DNA of 64,000 bases from Paenibacillus swuensis. GTDB lineage: Bacteria > Bacillota > Bacilli > Paenibacillales > DY6. Of this stretch, positions 17,149-25,595 are shown in pieces. Below the pieces are notes generated by a model, which worked only from the letters and a program-made list of their open reading frames with translations, was not told the DNA's origin and did no database searches. The position numbers and the translations under genes were made by a program. Every line of letters begins with the position of its first letter. Position 1 is the stretch's first letter. The DNA is taken from positions 3,500,501 to 3,564,500 of the forward strand of contig NZ_CP011388.1 in assembly GCF_001644605.1 (NCBI RefSeq), given 5' to 3'.

Positions 17149-19174
17149 AAGGGTCACTCAAGTTTATTTGAATGCCTTGTCCGGCCCTTTCGGAAAGGCG
17201 GAGAATGCGGATGATTTTCAAGCCCGCGTGATGGATCCGGCGCTAATTAAGAAGGTTTACGACAACATGTCGAAAATGGAAAAAGCGGCGTTATTACGGA
17301 TATTTTTGGCCGCGGGAACGGCGCCCTTTGAGTGGAAAGGATTGTCTCGTTATACCTTAAACCAGAACAGTGAGTCCGAAGGAACGGATGGTCCGGTGCC
17401 CGCTTTGCCCGCTTCGGAGCTTCAGGTGGGGCTGATCTATCTGAGGCAAAAGGGAGTCCTGTTCACGTTTCGTAAAACTTGGGGAGAGCACGTTTATGTC
17501 ATTCCATCCGACACCGCAGCCAATTGGTTTCAGCATATAATCGACGAGTTTGCAGGCGGCACCCGGAACGTACTTGCGGCGGAATCCGCAATTACCACGG
17601 AGCATGAGGCCAAGCGGGGACTGGTATTTGAAGTGTTTCATCTCCTTACGTTTGCGGCCAGACACGAACTGGCGCTGACCCAGAAGGGAACGATGCATAA
17701 ACGGTTTGTGCAAAAGCTTGCGGAAAAGATCCAATTGGATTCCCGTATTTTGAGCGGGCTCGGTTTTCAATATGCGTATCAGGATGCCTATCCGGCATCG
17801 GTTGCTGTGGTCCTGGATACGGCGTTGCGTGCCGGATTGTTGACCCAGTCCCCGGACCGGTTTACACTTCAGACGGAAGAGCTTCACCGTTGGCTGCTTC
17901 GGCCGGTTTCCGAGCATCAGACGGAATTATATCGTCAATTTGCTGATTTATACCGCCCTGCGGAAATTCATTTGCAATTAGCGGCGTTACTTTTGGAGAT
18001 GAGGGCAGCAGGCGAATGGTTTCCTTTGGTGACGGTCATACACATCTTGCAACGCCTGGGAGTTGTTCACGATTCATCCAGTTCTGACACAGAAGAACAT
18101 ATAGATGTGCTAATCAAGTCGTGGATCTTACCTTTAACGGAGTTAGGCTTCGCGCACCTGGGCAAGGATTCGGAGCAAGGGTGGGTATTCCGCTGGGCGA
18201 TACAAACATTGATTCACCCTACTCTTGTTGAGGAGGACATTGAATTCCCTTTAGATCCTCGCACAGAGGGGATTTTTGTGCAGCCGGACTTTGAGGTCAT
18301 CGTGCCTCCGACGGTTCCCTTGAGCATACGCTGGGAATTGGAATGCTTTACAGAGCCGCTGCGCACGGATCAGGTCATGGTGTATAGAATTACGAAAGAC
18401 AGTGTTTTTCAAGCTTTTGAACAAGGCAGAAGCGCTGAGGAATTGGAAGCTTTTTTGAACAAAAACGCATTGTACGGGGTACCTGATCATGTAAGTCTCA
18501 TCCTTGAAGAATGGAAACAGCAATGGGGCCGGGTTTACTTTAGTGAAGTAACCTTATTGCGTTGCAGAGATGAACGAACCGCGTCAGAGCTGGTTGCTCA
18601 AGCCGCTTTATCCAAGTACATCGTAGCTCCGATCGGACCGCGGGATTTCATTGTTCACAAGGATAAGATGCCGGAATTGACTTCCTACCTGGAAAAAGCG
18701 GGTTTACATCCTCGTAAAGGTTTGGTAGACCCTCAAGGGGAGAATACGGAGGGGCTCTATCCTAAATATGATGAACAGGCTGCGCTACGAAACGAGGAAG
18801 CGGATGCGGAGGAACGCAAGCCGAAAGGCATTGTGTACTCAAAAACCTCTGTGCAATACTACGATGTGGAGACAAAGCTTCCCGGGCTCGAGGAGGCGTA
18901 TCCGCAACTTCAGGAAATCCCAGCCCTGTGGCTTCAAGAATTCAGAACCTATCACGGCTCTACAAAAAAAGAGATTTTAGCGCAGGCGGTTTCCTTCAGG
19001 GCCATTGTGAAGTTAAGGGAAGGCGAAGTCGAAGGAACTTTTATTCCGCTCGCCATACAGGATCAGCGCAGCGGGTGGAGCGTTTCGGGATACAGGGCAG
19101 GGTCATTAGTCTCATTAAACGCGGATGAAATTCAGGAGTTAATGCTTATTTTACCGGGGGTTAATGAAAAATAA
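17126..19174 (+). CDS. helicase-associated protein (Helicase_C_3-type), partner of the XPB helicase
   Basis: 682 residues from ATG 17126 after GGGGAGG inside the end of the helicase gene (23-bp overlap). It has no Walker motifs. The central part reads EGIFVQPDFEVIVPPTVPLSIRWELECFTE (about 378-407), typical of the helicase-associated C3-type domain. The rest is alpha-helical with winged-helix-like stretches. The C-terminal third contains a WYL-like segment with VKLREGEVEGTFIPLAIQ. Actinobacteria carry a comparable gene beside XPB (for example the Rv0862c-Rv0861c pair of M. tuberculosis). It may load or regulate the helicase. Start choice is well supported; function is inference. Confidence 0.85.
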   Translation: MDSLQFSRRVTQVYLNALSGPFGKAENADDFQARVMDPALIKKVYDNMSKMEKAALLRIFLAAGTAPFEWKGLSRYTLNQNSESEGTDGPVPALPASELQVGLIYLRQKGVLFTFRKTWGEHVYVIPSDTAANWFQHIIDEFAGGTRNVLAAESAITTEHEAKRGLVFEVFHLLTFAARHELALTQKGTMHKRFVQKLAEKIQLDSRILSGLGFQYAYQDAYPASVAVVLDTALRAGLLTQSPDRFTLQTEELHRWLLRPVSEHQTELYRQFADLYRPAEIHLQLAALLLEMRAAGEWFPLVTVIHILQRLGVVHDSSSSDTEEHIDVLIKSWILPLTELGFAHLGKDSEQGWVFRWAIQTLIHPTLVEEDIEFPLDPRTEGIFVQPDFEVIVPPTVPLSIRWELECFTEPLRTDQVMVYRITKDSVFQAFEQGRSAEELEAFLNKNALYGVPDHVSLILEEWKQQWGRVYFSEVTLLRCRDERTASELVAQAALSKYIVAPIGPRDFIVHKDKMPELTSYLEKAGLHPRKGLVDPQGENTEGLYPKYDEQAALRNEEADAEERKPKGIVYSKTSVQYYDVETKLPGLEEAYPQLQEIPALWLQEFRTYHGSTKKEILAQAVSFRAIVKLREGEVEGTFIPLAIQDQRSGWSVSGYRAGSLVSLNADEIQELMLILPGVNEK

Positions 19175-19197
19175 ATGGGGAACTCTCCCTTGTTTCG

Positions 19198-19206
19198 TGG
19201 TATAAT
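19198..19206 (+). promoter_or_regulatory. extended -10 promoter element of ricF
   Basis: TGG followed by TATAAT (19201-19206) gives an extended TGnTATAAT element 52 nt before the ricF start. No consensus -35 at 17 bp. Confidence 0.6.
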
Positions 19207-19257
19207 AGGAGAGATTTTAAGCATAAACCATTTATAATCAGATAGGGATGGTCAGCC

Positions 19258-19704
19258 ATGAGTATTATGGAACAACAAACGCTGGACATGTCCGCGTTGT
19301 TAATGGAAGCCTATAACATCGGCGACCTTATAAATGCATCACGTGAAGTAACCGAATACCTGGTCTCGAAGCAAGCCATTGAAGCTAGTTCCGGTGTGCA
19401 AGAGGCTGTGAAGCATTTCGAGAAGAAGAAGGTTTTATTTGAGGAATGCGAGCGGTTTGGCCGCTTTCATCCTGATTTCAACCGGGCGATGGATGAGATG
19501 AAAGACGCGCAGGATCGGTTGAATCAATTCGCGGAGGTTGTCAGGTTCAAGCAAGCTGAGAAAGCATTGGATGATCTGCTGCATGAAGTCTCGACGACGA
19601 TCGCTTACGCGGTATCGGAGTCCGTCAAGGTGCCGAGCAACGATCCGCTGCCCAAGGGCGGCGGTTGCTCCACCGGCGGCGGCTGCAGCGGCAAGTGCAG
19701 CTAA
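19258..19704 (+). CDS. ricF: RicF (YlbF), subunit of the RicA-RicF-RicT complex
   Basis: 148 residues, start ATG 19258. YlbF/YmcA fold: helical, with MSALLMEAYNIGDLINAS, the F-HPDFN-A-DE-KDAQ block (about 76-90) and a long helix after it. The tail GGCSTGGGCSGKC supplies Cys residues; in B. subtilis the RicAFT complex binds Fe-S clusters through such cysteines and drives RNase Y-dependent mRNA maturation, biofilm, competence and sporulation. ricA and ricT are not in the window. Normally followed directly by ylbG; here an asparaginase gene is interposed on the opposite strand. Confidence 0.93.
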   Translation: MSIMEQQTLDMSALLMEAYNIGDLINASREVTEYLVSKQAIEASSGVQEAVKHFEKKKVLFEECERFGRFHPDFNRAMDEMKDAQDRLNQFAEVVRFKQAEKALDDLLHEVSTTIAYAVSESVKVPSNDPLPKGGGCSTGGGCSGKCS

Positions 19705-19770
19705 CCCGCGCCTGAACGGCCAAGAACCCGCCTGATGGCGGGTCTTGGCTAGACCATGGCGCGCCGCGCG

Positions 19771-20793
19771 TTACTCGCGCGGCCGCAGCCGGAACACCGG
19801 TTCGATGAAACCGACCGGTGTTCCGGCCCAATTGCGCTGCTCGGGCCGGCGGAACTCGGCCAGCTGCGCAAGCTCGTCCGCGCTCAGCAAGCCCAGCTGG
19901 CTGAGCGCTTCCAGCACGGCGGGGTAGAGGGCGCGCTCGGCGCCGTCCTCTACCTTGACCGCGATGCCCCAGCCGCGGGCGGGCACGCTGAGCAGGAACA
20001 CGCCTTCGGCTCCGTACTTGCCGATCAGGCGGCCTTGCGACACCTCGATCAGTCGGGTGTCGAAGCGGTCCGTTCCGGCGACGTACAGCGGGTTCCCCGC
20101 GATGCTAGCCATAATCCGGCGGCAAGCGGCGGCGCGCGGCTCCGGCAGCCCGTCCGGCTTGCCGAGACGCGCGTAGGCGAGGGCCAGCCGGGACAGCGGC
20201 AGGCCGAACACCGGCACGCCGCAGCCGTCGGTGCCGAGAGCGACATCGGCTACAGCCGTGTCGCACATGTCGGCGACTGCAGCCAGCATGGCGTGCTGTA
20301 CCGGGTGAGCGGGGTCCATGTAGTGAGTGCTGCTTACCCCCAGATGACGCGCAAGGATTAACATCCCGGTATGTTTGCCGGAACAATTATTATGCACGCG
20401 TCCAGGTTTAATGCCCGTTTCCTTCATTCGGTTGGCGATGGCGCGGTTAAACGGATAATGGGGACCGCACTGAAGTTGGTCATCTGTCGCACCCATTTTG
20501 CGTAAGATAGAATGAACGGCGTCCACATGGAAAGGTTCTCCGCTGTGAGAGGCGCACAGAACAGCAATTTCCCGGTCATTCAACTTATAAGCGTTTGCAG
20601 CCCCGGATTCAAGAACGGGAATAGATTGAATCAACTTGGCCGTGGAGCGGGCGTAGGTTACTAGTTCGGGATCTCCAAGAATCTGGAGCACCTTGCCCGT
20701 CGTGTCCACCACAGCAACATGTCCTCTGTGAACGGATTCCACGAGTGGACCCCGTGTAATATGAATTATGATTTCGGACTCGAAAGATGGCAT
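19771..20793 (-). CDS. asparaginase, Rhizobium etli-type (Asparaginase_II family)
   Basis: 340 residues from ATG 20793, preceded on the minus strand by AAGGAGAATGC. Not related to AnsA/AnsB. Motifs of the ReAII-type family: ARSTAKLIQ (SxxK pair), CASHSGEP, NNCSGKHTGML (metal-binding Cys and Lys) and LGTDGCGVP. It hydrolyses asparagine to aspartate and ammonia, probably in the cytoplasm, as there is no signal peptide. The C-terminal 60 percent (19700-20330) is strikingly GC-rich while the first part has normal composition. It separates ricF from ylbG, which are adjacent in B. subtilis, so insertion is likely. Divergent from ylbG. Confidence 0.92.
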   Translation of the reverse strand: MPSFESEIIIHITRGPLVESVHRGHVAVVDTTGKVLQILGDPELVTYARSTAKLIQSIPVLESGAANAYKLNDREIAVLCASHSGEPFHVDAVHSILRKMGATDDQLQCGPHYPFNRAIANRMKETGIKPGRVHNNCSGKHTGMLILARHLGVSSTHYMDPAHPVQHAMLAAVADMCDTAVADVALGTDGCGVPVFGLPLSRLALAYARLGKPDGLPEPRAAACRRIMASIAGNPLYVAGTDRFDTRLIEVSQGRLIGKYGAEGVFLLSVPARGWGIAVKVEDGAERALYPAVLEALSQLGLLSADELAQLAEFRRPEQRNWAGTPVGFIEPVFRLRPRE

Positions 20794-20846
20794 AGTAGCA
20801 TTCTCCTTAACCATATCTATAATAATACAAAGCGAGGGCATACACG

Positions 20847-21110
20847 ATGTTTAAAGAACGCTCGGCATTAATCGTTTGGGTCAGCGACTTGAAACAAGCG
20901 AAGAACCTGGAAAGATACGGCAACATTCATTATATTTCGAAGAAGATGCAGTATGTTGTTATGTATATGAATGCCGCAGGATTAGAGGATACAACAAAAG
21001 CGATGCAAAAGCTATCGTTTGTCAAAAAAATCGAGCCTTCCATGCGCGGCGAAATTAAAACAGAATATAACAGTAATGTTCCAGACAAGACATCATTTTA
21101 CTCTTATTAA
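20847..21110 (+). CDS. ylbG: YlbG family protein (UPF0298)
   Basis: 87 residues, start ATG 20847. Matches YlbG: RSALIVWVSDLKQAKNLERYGNIHYISKKMQYVVMYM..., a small cytosolic alpha/beta protein with a VKKIEPSMRGEIKTEY motif at the end. Function unknown. A TATAAT at 20818-20823, in the 53-bp gap to the divergent asparaginase gene, may be its -10. Confidence 0.92.
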   Translation: MFKERSALIVWVSDLKQAKNLERYGNIHYISKKMQYVVMYMNAAGLEDTTKAMQKLSFVKKIEPSMRGEIKTEYNSNVPDKTSFYSY

Positions 21111-21248
21111 ACCACCCATTTTACATTTTATTCCATTAATGTAACCCCTTAAAATTTATAATTGGAAAATTTCCCAAAATGAAGTACAATTAATGATATT
21201 AAATATACATAGGACAATAGACCCATGTGTAGGAGAGGGGTTGCAGGG

Positions 21249-21686
21249 ATGAAAGACAAAATAATGGGTCGATGGAGCACTTACGAACCATTCTATGTTG
21301 TAGTCGGCGATAAGAAGGTAGCGGATATTGTCATAACGAATCATGCGCGTTCCCGCTGGATTGACCGGGTGGAAACGGAGAAAACCGGATATGAAGATAT
21401 TTGCGATTTTCTTTGGGATAAGTTAAAGAAGGGCTGTGTTGAGCCTTATTACAGGAACGAACAGGATGTCTATTTAATTGACGATGATCTGGTTATGGTG
21501 GCCGAGTTCGCCCTGTTGGAGAATGAAGTCGATATCACCGGCAACCCTTTACACAAGATGATTATTGTCACGTTCCTTGGCCGGATGTCGGAAACCATCG
21601 AACTCCGGGATTTAAAGTCTTATTATTCCTGGCTCCGCCATTCCCGCCGAATGACTCTGATTAAGAACAGCCGGAAACGAAAATAA
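21249..21686 (+). CDS. conserved hypothetical protein
   Basis: 145 residues from ATG 21249, 8 nt after AGGAGAGGGG (21231-21240). No signal or membrane segment. Seen: NHARSRWIDRVETEK (about 29-43), which recalls the H-A-RW-R motif of DUF4258-like small proteins, an acidic DVYLIDDDLVMVAEF strand pair, and a basic C-terminus KNSRKRK. A weak hairpin follows. I do not recognise the function with certainty. Confidence 0.65.
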   Translation: MKDKIMGRWSTYEPFYVVVGDKKVADIVITNHARSRWIDRVETEKTGYEDICDFLWDKLKKGCVEPYYRNEQDVYLIDDDLVMVAEFALLENEVDITGNPLHKMIIVTFLGRMSETIELRDLKSYYSWLRHSRRMTLIKNSRKRK

Positions 21687-21689
21687 GAA

Positions 21690-21730
21690 GAAAAGGCGTG
21701 TAGGTACGAGGGGCTACATGTCTTTTTGTT
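21690..21730 (+). terminator. probable terminator after the hypothetical gene
   Basis: AAAAGGCGTGTAG paired with CTACATGTCTTTTT, allowing G-U pairs, with a T run. Weaker than others here. Confidence 0.6.
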
Positions 21731-21769
21731 TTATTGGAAACCGATTTTCCAGTAGGGAGGGCATCATTC

Positions 21770-22681
21770 TTGGCTATGAATTTTCATCAACTACATATAT
21801 TTTATACCGTTGCGGAGAAAGGGAGCTTCTCCGCCGCAGCGGCTGCCTTGCATATGACTCAGCCTGCTGTGACGATGCAGGTGCAATCGCTTGAAGAGTA
21901 TTTCGGTACGAAGCTGTTTCACCGCTCTACAAAGCGTATCGAGCTTTCCGAGGCGGGAAGAACACTGATTCCCTATGCTTTGAACAGCATAAACCTCATG
22001 AAGGATACGGAAGTAGCCATGTCGAAATTTACTCACATGCTGCAAGGACGCCTGCAACTTGGAGCTTCTCTTACAGTAGGTGAATATATTTTACCAAGAT
22101 TGCTGGGACCTTTCGGTAAGGAGTATCCGAACATTTCCGTGCAGATGAAGGTCATGAATACAGCGCAGATTCTGGAGGAAATTTTAAGACATCAGTTAAA
22201 TTTCGGACTTGTTGAGGCGCCGGTTCAGCATCCCGACGTGAAGATTGAAGCTGTGCTGAACGATGAGTTAAAGTTAATTGTACCCAGCGATCATCCGCTG
22301 GCCGCCTTTGAAAAGGTAAGTGTTCCCCAGATGATGGAGCACAGCTTTGTTCTTCGTGAACAAGGTTCAGGTACAAGGCAGGTCATGGAAGAAGCTCTGC
22401 AGCAACAGGGAATGAACCCCGGCGATATGAAGATCGTAATGGAACTGGGAAGCACCGGCGCCGTTAAATCTGCTGTTGAAGCGGGTTTAGGCATTACGAT
22501 TTTGTCTCAGTCTTCCGTGAAACACGAGTTAGCCCTAGGGCTTTTCAAGGTGATTGAGGTTGAGGACGTCCGGTTTATGCGCAAATTTTATTCCATCTAT
22601 CTAAGCTCCACGATATTACCCATCTCAGCGGTTACCTTCTTAACCTTCTTAAGGGAAAGAGATTTAGGGCAGTGGTTGTAA
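21770..22681 (+). CDS. LysR family transcriptional regulator
   Basis: 303 residues from TTG 21770, 10 nt after AGGGAGG; ATG 21776 is two codons later. The winged HTH reads HIFYTVAEKGSFSAAAAALHMTQPAVTMQVQSLE (about 8-41), then the linker helix and an alpha/beta effector domain from about 92 (GRLQLGASLTVGEYILP). Closest in look to the CysL/YwfK-like group. Its target is unknown. It is upstream of and codirectional with the PHP gene, not divergent from a target. Confidence 0.92.
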   Translation: MAMNFHQLHIFYTVAEKGSFSAAAAALHMTQPAVTMQVQSLEEYFGTKLFHRSTKRIELSEAGRTLIPYALNSINLMKDTEVAMSKFTHMLQGRLQLGASLTVGEYILPRLLGPFGKEYPNISVQMKVMNTAQILEEILRHQLNFGLVEAPVQHPDVKIEAVLNDELKLIVPSDHPLAAFEKVSVPQMMEHSFVLREQGSGTRQVMEEALQQQGMNPGDMKIVMELGSTGAVKSAVEAGLGITILSQSSVKHELALGLFKVIEVEDVRFMRKFYSIYLSSTILPISAVTFLTFLRERDLGQWL

Positions 22682-22717
22682 TTAAAGGAGTTCATCTTAC
22701 GATACGGAAAGGATGAA

Positions 22718-23620
22718 ATGATGGAAGCTTCAGAACTTGTTTTCCACCGAGCAGACGATCAGGGTGCCGATGAAACATTATATGGTTTTGCGGATTTACA
22801 TACGCACTCAACCGCTTCAGACGGCACAAATGCGCCGGCGGACAATGTCCGTCTGGCTAAAGAATCCGGATTGTCAGGTATTTCCGTTACGGATCATGAC
22901 ACGGTTGCGGGTGTAACCGAGGCGCTTGAAGAGGGTATGCGGATCGGCATCACCGTAATACCCGGCGTGGAGATTAGCACCGTTGCCCAAGGACGCGATA
23001 TACATATCCTCGGATACTATATGAACATAGATGACGAGAAATTCCTACAACGTTTATCCGATCTGAGACGCACCCGAAATTTACGTAACGAGTTAATGAT
23101 TGAAAAGTTGAATCAACTTGGCGTAATGATACGTCTGGAGGAAGTCATGGCGCGTTTGACCAAGGCTAAGGCGGATGAAACCGTTGGCCGCCCGCATATT
23201 GCTCAAGTATTGATAGATAAGGGGTATGTTGCCACGATGGAAGAGGCGTTTGATCGGTACCTGGGTTCTCAGGGCCTGGCCTATGCGAACCCGCCTCGTA
23301 TTACTCCGTATGAGGCTATTCAATGGATTCGTGAAGCGGGCGGACGGGCTGTGCTGGCTCACCCGGGACTCTATAATCAGGACGATCTGGTTACAGCGAT
23401 TATAAAGTCAGGTGTGGATGGGTTGGAAGTGTATCATTCCGACCATAGCATCCAGAACGAAGAGAAGTATGCAGAGCTTGCCAAGGCATATCAGCTTATC
23501 GTGACTGGAGGCTCTGATTATCACGGAGAGCGCAATGGAATCGTGTTCCATGGGGCGTTGGGTTCCAAGCGGGTCCCTATGTCGGTTGTGCAGCAGTTAA
23601 AACCACCAGTTTCACCATAA
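22718..23620 (+). CDS. PHP-domain phosphoesterase (TrpH/RNase AM-like)
   Basis: 300 residues; ATG at 22718 or 22721 after GGAAAGGA. PHP metal motifs in order: DLHTHSTASDGTN (about 25-37), TDHDTVAG (about 59-66), GVEIST, a mid-domain insertion, AHPGLYN (about 212-218) and GGSDYHGE (about 265-272). Relatives hydrolyse 3',5'-nucleoside bisphosphate and trim RNA 5' ends. The upstream LysR gene ends 37 bp before it, so the two may share a transcript. Confidence 0.9.
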   Translation: MMEASELVFHRADDQGADETLYGFADLHTHSTASDGTNAPADNVRLAKESGLSGISVTDHDTVAGVTEALEEGMRIGITVIPGVEISTVAQGRDIHILGYYMNIDDEKFLQRLSDLRRTRNLRNELMIEKLNQLGVMIRLEEVMARLTKAKADETVGRPHIAQVLIDKGYVATMEEAFDRYLGSQGLAYANPPRITPYEAIQWIREAGGRAVLAHPGLYNQDDLVTAIIKSGVDGLEVYHSDHSIQNEEKYAELAKAYQLIVTGGSDYHGERNGIVFHGALGSKRVPMSVVQQLKPPVSP

Positions 23621-23644
23621 CATTCAGGGGAGAGGACGTTTTAT

Positions 23645-24535
23645 ATGAAGATTCGCAAAGCTATTATCCCGGCAGCCGGTTTGGGAACCCGGTTTCTGCC
23701 CGCTACAAAGGCTCAACCGAAAGAGATGCTGCCGATCGTGGACAAGCCCGCGATCCAATATATCGTAGAGGAAGCTATCTCATCGGGAATCGAAGATATT
23801 ATCATCGTAACAGGTAAGAACAAGCGTGCCATCGAGGATCACTTCGATAAATCCTTCGAGTTGGAATACATTCTGGAAGAAAAGCGTAATTATGAAATGC
23901 TGGAAATTGTGCGCGGGATCTCAAGTATGGTGGATATTCATTATATCCGCCAGAAAGAGCAGTTGGGATTGGGTCACGCGGTGCTGTGCGCAATGAGCTT
24001 TATCGGGGATGAACCCTTTGCCGTTCTGCTGGGAGATGATATTATCGACTCGGGTACACCATGTCTGAAGCAAATGATGGACGTCTACGACAGTCACCAT
24101 GCTTCCGTTATTGCGGTACAAGAAGTCGCCGCCGAAGAAGTGCATCAATATGGTGTGGTTGCGCCGGATCGACCTCTTACGGGTAAAGGGCAAACATCCT
24201 ATATCAGCGACTTGGTTGAAAAGCCGGAGCGGGGCTCGGCTCCATCCAATTTTGCCGTTATCGGACGTTATGTCATACAACCACAAATCTTTGAAATTCT
24301 GGAAAGACAACAGCCTGGGCGGGGCGGTGAAATTCAATTAACCGATGCTTTGCGCACATTAAATGAGAATCAACCGATTCTGGCGTACAGCTTTGAAGGC
24401 AAACGCTATGATACGGGTAATAAATTCGGCTATATCGAAGCGACAATCGAATTCGCTTTGCAACGGCCGGAGCTTTCTGAACAACTAAGATCTTATTTGC
24501 TTAAACTGACCAAGGATTGGAAAATAGAAGCTTAA
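23645..24535 (+). CDS. galU: UTP-glucose-1-phosphate uridylyltransferase
   Basis: Makes UDP-glucose from UTP and glucose-1-phosphate for glycolipids and wall polymers; 296 residues, the usual length (GtaB in Bacillus). Start ATG 23645. Motifs: AAGLGTRFLPATKAQPKEMLP (nucleotide-binding loop), EQLGLGHAVLCA, LLGDDII (metal Asp), VEKPERG, RGGEIQLTDAL, KRYDTGNKFGY. Follows the PHP gene by 24 nt, so it may be in the same transcript. Confidence 0.95.
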   Translation: MKIRKAIIPAAGLGTRFLPATKAQPKEMLPIVDKPAIQYIVEEAISSGIEDIIIVTGKNKRAIEDHFDKSFELEYILEEKRNYEMLEIVRGISSMVDIHYIRQKEQLGLGHAVLCAMSFIGDEPFAVLLGDDIIDSGTPCLKQMMDVYDSHHASVIAVQEVAAEEVHQYGVVAPDRPLTGKGQTSYISDLVEKPERGSAPSNFAVIGRYVIQPQIFEILERQQPGRGGEIQLTDALRTLNENQPILAYSFEGKRYDTGNKFGYIEATIEFALQRPELSEQLRSYLLKLTKDWKIEA

Positions 24536-24557
24536 ACCCGTAAACTTTTCAAATTCG

Positions 24558-24586
24558 TTGTACAACGTTTGTAAATGGTTTATACT
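24558..24586 (+). promoter_or_regulatory. promoter of the CarH-like gene overlapping three 11-bp-spaced direct repeats
   Basis: -35 TTGTAC (24558-24563), 17-bp spacer, -10 TATACT (24581-24586). Overlaid are three heptamers starting at 24558, 24569 and 24580: TTGTACA, TTGTAAA and TTATACT, exactly 11 bp apart. The first sits in the 12-bp palindrome CGTTGTACAACG (24556-24567). The arrangement matches the known CarH operator design of three TnTACA-type repeats at 11-bp steps. Confidence 0.75.
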
Positions 24587-24617
24587 AATGCCATGACAAC
24601 ATACGGAGTGGGTTAGG

Positions 24618-25595
24618 ATGAACCAGCGCTTATACACAATTAAAGAGGTTTCATTGCGTTCGGGACTTTCCACTCAACTGATTCGGAAGTGGGAAGAACG
24701 TTATCAAGCGGTGAAACCTGAACGCTTTCCCAATGGGTACAGAGGGTATACGCCCCAGCATATTGATACTTTAGTTTGGCTTAAACAACGAGTAGACCAA
24801 GGGGTTCCGATTAATCTGGCGGTCACGGAATGGCAGTTGGAGAATGCGCAGGAAACGGAATCCTATCCCAAGGATCCCGTTGTGGAATCTGGTCTTGCGA
24901 CAACCGTTTCTACCTCCGGGCTAGCTCAGTCCGGCATGAGAGGTGAGGTTGCCGAATACCGGAAAACATTAATCCGTCATTTGGTAAACCTCGATACCGC
25001 TTCAGCGTCCGGTTACTTCGATCGATTGCTGGCTCTGCACTCCATGGAATTTGTATTAATGAACATCCTTCAACCGGTTCTCGTCGAAATCGGGGAGTTA
25101 TGGGAAATGAATGCCATTTCGGAGTATCAGGAGCATTTTGGCAGTCACTTTCTCAGGGAACGTCTATTGGCAATGAAGAATATGTATCAAGCTGAGCCCG
25201 ATGCTCCGTTAATTGTTACGGCTTGCGGTCCCCGGGAGCGTCATGAGCTGGGTATTTTATTCTTTGGCTTCTTCGCCTTGCAGCAAGGGTACCAAGTGGT
25301 GTATCTCGGAGCTTCCCCTTCTGAGAAAGGCATTCTGGACTGCCTGGAGCAGTTTGAACCGGAGGCGTTCACGTTCAGCTTTTCCACGAAAGTGCTTTAT
25401 GATGAAGCAGCACCTTTCCTGAAAAAGATGGACCGTTCCATTACAGAGCTGCAATTAAAGACGAAGGTGTTCATTGGCGGAAGAGTGTTTACTCAAGACG
25501 AAGCCGTTAACGGTACCGATCATGTGTATATCGTGAGCGGAGACGGGAAAGAATCCGTTCGTAAAGTGAAGAGGATGCTTTCCCTGAAAGAATAA
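24618..25595 (+). CDS. MerR-type regulator with cobalamin-binding domain (CarH/LitR-like B12 photoreceptor)
   Basis: 325 residues. MerR-like winged helix at 5-70 (YTIKEVSLRSGLSTQLIRKWEERY), a linker to about 110, a four-helix bundle (112-195) and a Rossmann B12-binding domain (196-325). The bundle holds W162, E172 and H173, the Wx9EH motif of CarH that caps the adenosyl group. The B12 domain holds E207-x-H209-x-x-G212 (axial His), S254/S256 and GG at 287-288. CarH binds DNA as a dark tetramer with adenosylcobalamin and is released by light. The residue after W162 is Glu, where Thermus CarH has the His that traps the cobalt after photolysis, so light response could differ. Preceded by a matching operator; probably autoregulated. 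Confidence 0.9.
   Translation: MNQRLYTIKEVSLRSGLSTQLIRKWEERYQAVKPERFPNGYRGYTPQHIDTLVWLKQRVDQGVPINLAVTEWQLENAQETESYPKDPVVESGLATTVSTSGLAQSGMRGEVAEYRKTLIRHLVNLDTASASGYFDRLLALHSMEFVLMNILQPVLVEIGELWEMNAISEYQEHFGSHFLRERLLAMKNMYQAEPDAPLIVTACGPRERHELGILFFGFFALQQGYQVVYLGASPSEKGILDCLEQFEPEAFTFSFSTKVLYDEAAPFLKKMDRSITELQLKTKVFIGGRVFTQDEAVNGTDHVYIVSGDGKESVRKVKRMLSLKE

Noticed and set aside
19625-20386. Several long overlapping open frames on both strands around the asparaginase gene.
   Set aside because: They result from the low stop-codon density of the GC-rich patch; only the minus-strand asparaginase frame has family motifs and a ribosome-binding site.
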